Shown here piece after piece: positions 26,450-34,524 of a stretch of 64,000 nucleotides of DNA (its first letter is position 1; each line of letters begins with the position of its first letter). The DNA is from Parabacteroides sp. AM08-6. GTDB taxonomy: Bacteria > Bacteroidota > Bacteroidia > Bacteroidales > Tannerellaceae. The notes beneath the pieces were generated by a model. That model saw only the letters and a program-made list of their open reading frames with translations, did no database searches and was not told where the DNA came from. The stretch lies in assembly GCF_003473295.1 (NCBI RefSeq), contig NZ_QRMP01000001.1, forward strand, positions 248,001 through 312,000, written 5' to 3'. The position numbers and the translations under genes are program-made.

Positions 26450-29400
26450 ATGTTTAAAGCAATTGTTTATTTTTCAATTCAAAAGAAGTTGTTTGTAGGA
26501 CTTACAGTACTATTTTTATTAATGGGAGGAATTTATGCCATGTTGACACTTCCGATAGATGCAGTACCGGATATAACCAATAACCAAGTGCAAATTGTAA
26601 CTGTATCACCAACATTAGCTCCTCAGGAAGTGGAACAATTGATTACGATGCCTGTCGAAATGGCGATGAGTAATATCATGAATGTAGAAGAGATACGTTC
26701 TGTGTCTCGTTTCGGTCTATCTCTTGTAACGGTTGTTTTTAAAGAAAGTGTTCCGACTTTAGATGCTCGCCAACTTATCAATGAACAAATACAAGCTGTT
26801 TCTAGTGAAATCCCTTCTGAATTGGGAACACCAGAATTGATGCCTATTACTACGGGATTGGGGGAAATTTATCAATATATATTAAAAGTCGCACCTGGCT
26901 ATGAAAAAAAATATGACGCGATGGAATTACGTACTATTCAGGACTGGATTGTGAAGCGTCAACTCTCAGGTATTCCCGGAATTGTTGAAATTAATAGTTT
27001 TGGTGGTTATTTGAAACAATATGAGGTAGCGGTAGACCCTGATGCACTTTATTCATTGAATATTACTATTGGAGATGTTTTTGAGGCTCTTCACCGTAAT
27101 AATCAGAACACAGGAGGCAGCTATATTGAAAAAATCAATCGTGCTTATTATATTCGTTCTGAAGGAATGATAAGTCAGGTAAAAGATATTGAACACATCG
27201 TGATAACTAATCGGGGAGGGGTTCCTGTTCATATCAGTGATGTGGGAAGTGTTCGTTTTGGTGCTCCTAAACGTTTCGGTGCTATGACCAATGATGGTAC
27301 GGGGGAATGTGTAGGGGGAATTGCTATGATGTTAAAAGGAGCGAATGCGAATGTTGTTACTAAAGAATTGGAGAAACGTGTAGAAAAAGTGCAAAAGATA
27401 CTCCCAGAAGGTGTCAGTGTAGAACCTTATTTGAATCGTTCTGAATTAGTAAATCGGAACATAGCGACAGTTGTCCGTAACTTGATAGAGGGTGCACTTA
27501 TTGTATTTTTGGTTTTGATGATATTTTTAGGAAATGTACGAGCAGGTCTAATTGTTGCTTCTGTAATACCACTGGCAATGTTATTTGCTTTCATCCTAAT
27601 GAGATTTTTTGGTGTGTCAGCAAATTTAATGAGTTTAGGTGCCATTGATTTCGGTATCGTAGTAGATGGTTCTATTGTGATAGTAGAAGGAGTTTTAGCA
27701 CATCTTTATTCAAAGCGTTTGGTTGGCCGTACACTGACGCAAGAAGAAATGAATTCGGAAGTAGAGCAAGGGGCTAGAAATGTTGTGCGAAGTGCTACAT
27801 TTGCGGTTTTGATTATTCTAATTGTATTTTTTCCTATATTAACATTGACAGGTATTGAAGGAAAATATTTTACTCCGATGGCAAAAACACTTGTATTTTG
27901 TATCATTGGTGCTTTGATATTGTCACTTACTTATGTACCAATGATGGCTTCTTTATTTTTAAAACGGAATATTTTGGAAAAGAAGACCTTTGCAGATCAT
28001 TTTTTTCATAAAATGAATGTGATTTATCATCGAAGCCTTTTGTTTTGTTTACATCGTATTTGGGGAACAATAACTGTAGCTTTTGCCATGTTGGCTGCTT
28101 CACTTATCCTTTTTACGCGTTTGGGAGCGGAGTTTATTCCGACACTTGATGAAGGGGATTTTGCTATGCAAATGACATTACCTGCTGGAAGTTCATTAAC
28201 ACAAAGTATTGAATTATCGTGTCAGGCAGAAAAAATACTGATGGACAAATTTCCTGAAATTAAACATGTGGTAGCCAAGATTGGTACGGCAGAAGTTCCA
28301 ACCGACCCTATGGCCGTTGAAGATGCGGATATAATGATTATAATGAAACCATTTAAGGAATGGACTTCTGCTGGTAATCGTGCTGAAATGGTTGAAAAAA
28401 TGAAAGCTGCATTAGAACCTATCACTGGCGCGGAATTTAATTTCAGCCAACCTATTCAATTACGTTTTAACGAGTTGATGACTGGTGCAAAAGCAGATAT
28501 TGCTATAAAACTTTATGGTGAAGATACACATGAACTTTATACCAAAGCGAAAGAAACTGCTAAATTCGTGGAAAAAATAGATGGTGCTTCTGATGTCATT
28601 GTTGAACAAACAATGGGATTACCTCAACTTGTTGTTAAGTATGATCGCGTCAAAATAGCCCGTTATGGAATGAACATTGAAGAACTGAATACTATTATCC
28701 GAACTGCTTATGCTGGTGAAACTGCGGGTGTAATCTTTGAGAATGAGCGTCGTTTTGACCTAGTACTTCGTCTTGATAATGAAAAAGTTGTAGATTTGAA
28801 TTTAGACAAACTCTTTGTTCGTACAGGTGAAGATATTCGTATTCCGGTTAGCGAAGTTGCAACAATCGAATTAGTAAATGGGCCTTTACAAATTAATCGT
28901 GATGCGACAAAACGTCGTATTGTGATTGGAGTCAATGTTCGTAATGCTGATATTCAAAAGGTTGTAAACGATATTCGAGAAACTTTGGAAAAAAACATTA
29001 AACTTCAGCCAGGTTATTATTTTGAGTACGGAGGTCAGTTTGAAAATTTGCAGAATGCCATCAAAACTCTGCTTATTGTTATTCCGGTAGCTCTTTTATT
29101 AATTTTGTTATTACTATTCTTTGCATTCAAGAGTGTGACGTATACGCTTGTGGTATTTTCTACGGTCCCATTATCATTGATTGGTGGGATTATAGCACTT
29201 TGGTTGCGTGGACTTCCATTCAGTATTTCTGCAGGTGTAGGGTTTATTGCTCTTTTCGGCGTTGCTGTGTTGAATGGTATTTTGATGATTAACCACTTTA
29301 ATGATTTACGTAAACAAACGAAATATGCGATGACTACAAATAAAATTATAGCTTGTGGCTGTCCGCACTTGTTACGTCCGGTATTTTTGACAGGCTTAGT

Positions 29401-30793
29401 GGCATCATTAGGATTTGTGCCGATGGCAATTGCCAAATCTGCAGGAGCAGAGGTACAACGTCCGCTGGCAACAGTGGTGATAGGAGGTTTATTAGTCTCT
29501 ACTATCTTAACATTGATTGTTATTCCTGTATTTTATCGACTGGTACATCTTATACCAGTTTGGTGGAAACGGAAACACTTTATCTCCTATGGACGGCCTA
29601 TCCTGTGGATTGGGATTATGATAATGGTTCCATTTATTGGTTTTACACAGGAAGAAGTAAGAGGGCAGAAAAATGTAGTAACATTGGATGATGCTATAGA
29701 AATGGCTTTGCAAAATCATCCTCGCTTGAAAATGGCAATTGCGTCTGTAGAACGTTCACGTGCATTGAGAGGAGAGGCTTTTGAATTATCTTCAACTTCA
29801 TTTAATTATTCTTGGGGACAGATTAATGGAGAGGCACGAAATGATAACCAGATGGAATTGACTCAATCTTTCGGTTCTCTTCTTACCCCTTTTTATAAGA
29901 ATGCACTTATTTCTCGTCAGGTGAAAACCGGACAATATTATCAAGAAATGGTGAAAAAAGAAATTATCGCTGAGGTAAAGCGCGCTTGGGCTTATTACCA
30001 GTATGCATTTCATTTGCGAGCGCTTTATTGTGAACAAAATGATTTGGCAGAACGCCTTCGGAAAGCCGGTGAACTTCGTTATGAGCAGGGTGATATCACT
30101 TTGTTAGAACGCAATATGACAATAACGCTTGCCACAGAACTACATACTCAATTAATACAAGCAGAGGAAGAATATACGTTGGCTACCCGCCGTTTTGTTT
30201 GGGCATGTTATGCAGATTATCCTATTATTCCAGCCGATACAAGTCTTAGACTTTTTCCTATAGATACAAATATTCGTTCCTCTTCGGAAATTTGGCATAA
30301 TTATTTTCAGAGTCAGGCTGATGAAAAGAAAGTAATGCTCCTTGTGGAACGTAGCCGTTTTTTTCCGGAACTTTCTCTAGGATATGTCCGGCAAAAAATA
30401 GCTCCTGCCAACGGACTAAATTCTTGGATGGTAGGTGTCTCATTTCCAATTCTTTTCTTTCCACAAAAAAGTCGGGTAAAACAAGCAAAATTAGATGCTT
30501 ATATTACCCGTATGAATGCAGATGCTACTATACGAGAAACTGATAATAAAGTGGAAGAATTACAAGTCACGCTTCGTAAGCATTCTGAAAGTATCCAATA
30601 TTATATAACAAGTGCTTTACAGGAAGCAGAAGCCTTAAAGGAAAGTGCGTTAATTCAATTTCGTGAGAGTGAAACCGATATCACGCAATTTGTGCAAAGT
30701 TTGAATGTCGTTCTCGGGATACGTCGTAGTTATATAGAAACCGTTTATAATTATAATATAGCAGCTTTGGAATTGGAAATGTATACCCAGTGA
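26450..30793 (+). CDS. CzcA/CusA-type heavy-metal RND pump fused to a TolC-like outer-membrane factor
   Basis: 1447 aa. Residues 1 to about 1035 form a complete heavy-metal RND permease with 12 membrane helices. The proton-relay residues of this family are present in helix 4: D400, D406 and E413 (DFGIVVDGSIVIVEG). After the last helix a short basic linker (WWKRKHF) leads to an extra hydrophobic segment (ILWIGIMIMVPFIGFTQ). Then comes a TolC-type coiled-coil/barrel protein of about 370 residues (LDDAIEMALQNHP to the end). The linker looks like an internal signal peptide, so the TolC part may be cut free. A CusB-like adaptor and a two-component system follow. Substrate metal unknown (copper/silver or zinc/cobalt/cadmium). 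Confidence 0.9.
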   Translation: MFKAIVYFSIQKKLFVGLTVLFLLMGGIYAMLTLPIDAVPDITNNQVQIVTVSPTLAPQEVEQLITMPVEMAMSNIMNVEEIRSVSRFGLSLVTVVFKESVPTLDARQLINEQIQAVSSEIPSELGTPELMPITTGLGEIYQYILKVAPGYEKKYDAMELRTIQDWIVKRQLSGIPGIVEINSFGGYLKQYEVAVDPDALYSLNITIGDVFEALHRNNQNTGGSYIEKINRAYYIRSEGMISQVKDIEHIVITNRGGVPVHISDVGSVRFGAPKRFGAMTNDGTGECVGGIAMMLKGANANVVTKELEKRVEKVQKILPEGVSVEPYLNRSELVNRNIATVVRNLIEGALIVFLVLMIFLGNVRAGLIVASVIPLAMLFAFILMRFFGVSANLMSLGAIDFGIVVDGSIVIVEGVLAHLYSKRLVGRTLTQEEMNSEVEQGARNVVRSATFAVLIILIVFFPILTLTGIEGKYFTPMAKTLVFCIIGALILSLTYVPMMASLFLKRNILEKKTFADHFFHKMNVIYHRSLLFCLHRIWGTITVAFAMLAASLILFTRLGAEFIPTLDEGDFAMQMTLPAGSSLTQSIELSCQAEKILMDKFPEIKHVVAKIGTAEVPTDPMAVEDADIMIIMKPFKEWTSAGNRAEMVEKMKAALEPITGAEFNFSQPIQLRFNELMTGAKADIAIKLYGEDTHELYTKAKETAKFVEKIDGASDVIVEQTMGLPQLVVKYDRVKIARYGMNIEELNTIIRTAYAGETAGVIFENERRFDLVLRLDNEKVVDLNLDKLFVRTGEDIRIPVSEVATIELVNGPLQINRDATKRRIVIGVNVRNADIQKVVNDIRETLEKNIKLQPGYYFEYGGQFENLQNAIKTLLIVIPVALLLILLLLFFAFKSVTYTLVVFSTVPLSLIGGIIALWLRGLPFSISAGVGFIALFGVAVLNGILMINHFNDLRKQTKYAMTTNKIIACGCPHLLRPVFLTGLVASLGFVPMAIAKSAGAEVQRPLATVVIGGLLVSTILTLIVIPVFYRLVHLIPVWWKRKHFISYGRPILWIGIMIMVPFIGFTQEEVRGQKNVVTLDDAIEMALQNHPRLKMAIASVERSRALRGEAFELSSTSFNYSWGQINGEARNDNQMELTQSFGSLLTPFYKNALISRQVKTGQYYQEMVKKEIIAEVKRAWAYYQYAFHLRALYCEQNDLAERLRKAGELRYEQGDITLLERNMTITLATELHTQLIQAEEEYTLATRRFVWACYADYPIIPADTSLRLFPIDTNIRSSSEIWHNYFQSQADEKKVMLLVERSRFFPELSLGYVRQKIAPANGLNSWMVGVSFPILFFPQKSRVKQAKLDAYITRMNADATIRETDNKVEELQVTLRKHSESIQYYITSALQEAEALKESALIQFRESETDITQFVQSLNVVLGIRRSYIETVYNYNIAALELEMYTQ

Positions 30794-30870
30794 AAAGTTC
30801 CAAAAGAGATTTTGAAATGATTTGAAAGTAAAAAACAAAGGATTAAAAAAGAATTTAACAGTTATAGAAG

Positions 30871-31767
30871 ATGAAAAAAGTGATAATACCCATTGTTTTC
30901 CTGTTGACTGCCTGCAACCAGTCCGGAACAGAACAATTCTCCGAAGGGAAAAATTCTACTCCAACAGAATTAGTTGTTGAAACGACTTCCCAAGATACTA
31001 TTCCGGAGGTCGATGCTGTTACCTCAGCTACAGCTATGCCAAACCATTCGTCGTTTAATGGAACACTTATGATTCCTCCTCAATACCATGCCACCGTAAC
31101 TCTCACTATGGGAGGAATTATCCATAAAACCACATTGCTTTCCGGCAATTATGTAAAAAAAGGAGAGATTCTGGTCACACTTGAAAATCCAGACTTTATC
31201 ATTCTCCAACAAAACTATCTGGAGGCTCATGCACAAGTTGAATATCTGAAAGCTGAATATGAACGCCAGTTACGTTTAAGTGCGGAAGAAGCTGCATCAA
31301 AAAAGCGCTTTCAACAAAGTAAGGCTGATTATCTTTCAATGAAAAGCCGTCTCGAATCTGCTGCCACCCAACTAACTATCTTGGGAATTATTCCTGAGGA
31401 ATTGCTTACTACCGGTATTCGTCCTTATTTGGATGTGAAATCTCCGTTGAATGGTTATGTTGCAGGTATAACCGTAAATCTTGGAAAATATGTCAATTCA
31501 GGTGAGCCGATTTGTGACATCATAGATAAGGTGGAAACATTGTTATGTCTGACGGCTTACGAAAAGGATTTACAAGACTTGGTACCAGGTAAACGTGTGC
31601 AGTTTCGTGTGAACGGCATGGGCAAGCAGACATTTGATGCAACTCTAATTTCAGTCGGGCAGGAGGTGGACCAGATAAATCGATCGCTTGTGGTCTATGC
31701 TCGTGTGAAAGAAACCAATCCTTATTTTCGTCCAGGTATGTATGTGACGGCTCGTGTGGAAAAATAA
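30871..31767 (+). CDS. Periplasmic adaptor of the metal-efflux pump (CusB/CzcB-like lipoprotein)
   Basis: 298 aa, lipoprotein leader (LLTAC). Biotinyl-lipoyl-like halves (GGIIHKTTLLSGNYVKKGEI and VKSPLNGYVAGI) flank a helical hairpin (about 110-165), followed by a beta-barrel domain (PGKRVQFRVNGMG). It bridges the inner-membrane pump and outer-membrane factor. Short for the family and without a C-terminal metallochaperone extension. It lies 77 bp after the pump gene and 15 bp before the kinase gene. Confidence 0.87.
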   Translation: MKKVIIPIVFLLTACNQSGTEQFSEGKNSTPTELVVETTSQDTIPEVDAVTSATAMPNHSSFNGTLMIPPQYHATVTLTMGGIIHKTTLLSGNYVKKGEILVTLENPDFIILQQNYLEAHAQVEYLKAEYERQLRLSAEEAASKKRFQQSKADYLSMKSRLESAATQLTILGIIPEELLTTGIRPYLDVKSPLNGYVAGITVNLGKYVNSGEPICDIIDKVETLLCLTAYEKDLQDLVPGKRVQFRVNGMGKQTFDATLISVGQEVDQINRSLVVYARVKETNPYFRPGMYVTARVEK

Positions 31768-31782
31768 TTATCTTTGTATCTG

Positions 31783-32823
31783 ATGAAAATGAATAGAATA
31801 GATAAATATGTGGTAGTGTTGAGTGTTGTATCAGTGATGGTCGCTTTTCTGACGCACTTCCCGGAACTAATATCTTTGTTCGACCATTCCGGGCAAAATA
31901 ATCTTTTTCCCGGGATGCGTTGGATGGATGTGACCAATGAAATATTTTTTACGTTCATTTCGCTCTTATTACTATTTAGCCTGAACACGGTTGTTTTTCA
32001 CTTTAACCGTGCTTCAGTTGTTATTGGCTGGAAAACAATCGTATTGTCATTTGTAGTAACTTGGGTGGTTAGCAACTTGTTGGGAAAAGGTTTTGTTTTT
32101 TTACATCATCACTTTGATATTCCGGCCATTGATGCAATGGTGCATCATTATTTGCACCCTTTACGTGACTTTATTATAACCTCTATTGTTACAGGTACTT
32201 GCTATATAAGTTATTTGGTACATAAGAGTCAGCTGGTCTCATTGGAGAACCAACAACTTCGGACCGAGAATCTCGTTAATCAATACGAAGCCCTTAAAAA
32301 CCAGCTTAATCCGCATATGCTTTTTAATTCGTTGAATACGTTGCGTTCATTGATACGCGAAGTACCGGATAAAGCCCAAGATTACTTGCAGGAACTATCA
32401 CGTGTGTTGCGCTATACTCTGCAGGAGAACGAGAACCAGAGTGTTACACTTCGGGAAGAAATGGATTTTGTTCGTGCCTATATCTTTCTTTTAAAGATGC
32501 GTTATGAAGAAAATCTCTCTTTTGATATTAAGGTAGACGAAAAAATGTCCGCTCATCGTCTTCCGCCTATGTCAGTGCAGTTGCTTATTGAAAATGCAGT
32601 CAAACATAATGAAATTAGTTCTCGTCGTCCGCTGGTCATTTATATTCAAACTGTTGATGATAAATTGAAAGTATTTAATCCAATACAGCCCAAATTGACA
32701 TCCAGTGCAGGGACTCGTATTGGGTTGTCTAATTTAGCTAAACGTTATCGTCTCCTGTTTAAGAAAGAAATTGAGGTGAAAGAAGAAAATGAAATGTTTA
32801 TAGTAATAATCCCTTTGATATGA
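31783..32823 (+). CDS. LytS-type sensor histidine kinase with periplasmic histidine clusters
   Basis: 346 aa from ATG 31783; an upstream TTG would add three residues. Four membrane helices (about 10-25, 54-72, 81-107, 130-146) are followed by a short coiled coil and the LytS kinase core with H-box LNPHMLFNSLNTLR and the N-box LLIENAVKHNE. The loop between helices 3 and 4 holds HHH (108-110), HH (121-122) and H125. By the predicted topology it faces the periplasm, as does a first loop with two more histidines. This suggests direct sensing of a metal ion, fitting its place behind the metal pump. The stop overlaps the regulator start (ATGA). Confidence 0.85.
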   Translation: MKMNRIDKYVVVLSVVSVMVAFLTHFPELISLFDHSGQNNLFPGMRWMDVTNEIFFTFISLLLLFSLNTVVFHFNRASVVIGWKTIVLSFVVTWVVSNLLGKGFVFLHHHFDIPAIDAMVHHYLHPLRDFIITSIVTGTCYISYLVHKSQLVSLENQQLRTENLVNQYEALKNQLNPHMLFNSLNTLRSLIREVPDKAQDYLQELSRVLRYTLQENENQSVTLREEMDFVRAYIFLLKMRYEENLSFDIKVDEKMSAHRLPPMSVQLLIENAVKHNEISSRRPLVIYIQTVDDKLKVFNPIQPKLTSSAGTRIGLSNLAKRYRLLFKKEIEVKEENEMFIVIIPLI

Positions 32824-33587
32824 AAGCAATCATTATAGAAGATGAAAAAGCTGCTGTTCGCAATCTTCGCGCTTTATTGTTGGAGGAAACTATTGAGATT
32901 GAAATAGTGGCAGTTTTAGATAGTATAGTGGAGACTATCAATTGGTTTTGTAAGTATCCGGTTCCTGATTTGGTTTTTTTGGATATTCATCTGGCAGATG
33001 GTTCTGCTTTTGAAATATTTGAACATGTAAAGGTGAATTGTCCTGTTATATTCACTACAGCCTATGATGAATATGCCTTGAGAGCATTCAAAGTGAATAG
33101 TATTGATTATTTATTGAAACCTATTGGTGCAGAAGACCTTCGTAACGCACTTGATAAATTGAAGCGTTTATATACCAGTCCACTATATAATGAACCGGAT
33201 TATATTACTTTGATACGTGCGCTTCGGAAAGAAGAAAACTATAAAACACATTTTCTCATACCTGCCAAAGGAGATAAGTTACTGCCAGTTTCAGCCGATA
33301 TGATTTTGTATTTTCATATTGACGAGGGTGTTGTTAAGGCTGTATTGACGGATGGAAAAGAATATCTTTTTCCACAGACACTGGATGAATTGTCCGAATG
33401 CTTGAATCCAGTCCAATTTTTTCGTGTAAACCGCCAGTATCTGATTGCAAGGAAAGCTATAGCTGATATTGATTTATGGTTCAATGGCCGGCTTTCTCTA
33501 AATTTAAAAGTCTCTGTGGCAGAAAAAATATTAGTAAGTAAAGCACGTGTTCCGGAATTTAAAGATTGGTTTACGGGAGGAATGTGA
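32820..33587 (+). CDS. LytTR-family response regulator
   Basis: 255 aa. Receiver domain 1-120 with phospho-acceptor D55 (LVFLDIHLADG) and the conserved Lys (YLLKPI). A LytTR DNA-binding domain occupies about 145-250 (FFRVNRQYLIARKAI, typical). Translationally coupled to the kinase gene. It probably controls the metal-efflux operon it ends, though no repeat pair typical of LytTR sites was evident upstream of the pump gene. Confidence 0.92.
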   Translation: MKAIIIEDEKAAVRNLRALLLEETIEIEIVAVLDSIVETINWFCKYPVPDLVFLDIHLADGSAFEIFEHVKVNCPVIFTTAYDEYALRAFKVNSIDYLLKPIGAEDLRNALDKLKRLYTSPLYNEPDYITLIRALRKEENYKTHFLIPAKGDKLLPVSADMILYFHIDEGVVKAVLTDGKEYLFPQTLDELSECLNPVQFFRVNRQYLIARKAIADIDLWFNGRLSLNLKVSVAEKILVSKARVPEFKDWFTGGM

Positions 33588-33597
33588 CCGTGTTTTT

Positions 33598-34503
33598 TTA
33601 CCCTCCGATAATCGTCTCAATCCCATACCCGGCAAAGATACTCCGGCAGCGTTCCACCGTTTCTTCCGAAGGAGCGGACAAGGGGTAGCGGTTCGGATTG
33701 TAAACACTTCCCCGTTTCTCATGTTTCCCTTTCCCTATATCGTGATAAGGCAACAGGTTCACACACCTGCGTTTCCAAGGCAATGATGCCAGAAAAGCAG
33801 CGGATTGAGTCATGTTTTCTACATCCGCATTTACCCCTTCTATCAATGGAATACGAATATGAAAATCATGTCCGGCTTCGGCTATCATCCGCAGGTTGGA
33901 AAGTATCTGTTCGTTAGGGACACCACAGAAAAGCCGGTGCTTTTTCGTATCCATTTGCTTCAAATCGACTAAAAGCAGCTCGCAATTCTCCATCACTTTC
34001 CGGACTGTTTCGGGACGGGCGAATAGCGTGGTGTCTACCGCCCGGTGAATACCCAACTCACCGCAACGGCGCAATAGTTCGAGTAGCTCGTCTGGATGCA
34101 ACAACGGTTCTCCGCCACAAAAAGTAACGCCGCCTTCCGAACGGTCCATAAAGAGCGTTTCCTTTTCTATTTCCTTCATCAACCTGTCCGTCGAGTATTC
34201 CGTACCGGAAATCTCTATAGCCAGAGCCGGACACACTTCCGCGCAATTGCCACAGACGATGCAGCGGTTTTTATCCGTTACAATCCCGTCGGCAGTCAGG
34301 GTTAATGCCTTCTGCGGACAAGCTTCCACGCAAGCCGAACAACCGATACATTTCTTTTTCGTATAAAGTTTCTCTTTTTGTCCGGACACTCCCTCCGGAT
34401 TGTGGCACCAAATACACGACAGCGGGCATCCTTTCATAAAGATGGTTGTGCGGATGCCCGGCCCGTCGTTGATAGCATATCGTTTGATATCAAAAATCAG
34501 CAT
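33598..34503 (-). CDS. Glycyl-radical enzyme activase (radical SAM)
   Basis: 301 aa. The radical-SAM motif CPLSCIWC binds the 4Fe-4S cluster that cleaves S-adenosylmethionine. It is followed by a two-cluster ferredoxin insert (CIGCSACVEACP and CIVCGNCAEVCP), the usual layout of activases for dehydratase-type glycyl radical enzymes. FCGGEPLLHP is the GGE motif. The gene starts 21 bp after hypD in the same direction, so its job is almost certainly to install the glycyl radical on G787 of that enzyme. Confidence 0.93.
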   Translation of the reverse strand: MLIFDIKRYAINDGPGIRTTIFMKGCPLSCIWCHNPEGVSGQKEKLYTKKKCIGCSACVEACPQKALTLTADGIVTDKNRCIVCGNCAEVCPALAIEISGTEYSTDRLMKEIEKETLFMDRSEGGVTFCGGEPLLHPDELLELLRRCGELGIHRAVDTTLFARPETVRKVMENCELLLVDLKQMDTKKHRLFCGVPNEQILSNLRMIAEAGHDFHIRIPLIEGVNADVENMTQSAAFLASLPWKRRCVNLLPYHDIGKGKHEKRGSVYNPNRYPLSAPSEETVERCRSIFAGYGIETIIGG

Positions 34504-34524
34504 ATAGAATAAGATTGCCGGTGA

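Noticed and set aside
26450..33587. Metal-efflux module as a mobile island
   Set aside because: It is more AT-rich than the hypD region, but there are no integrase, transposase, tRNA or flanking repeats to support transfer.
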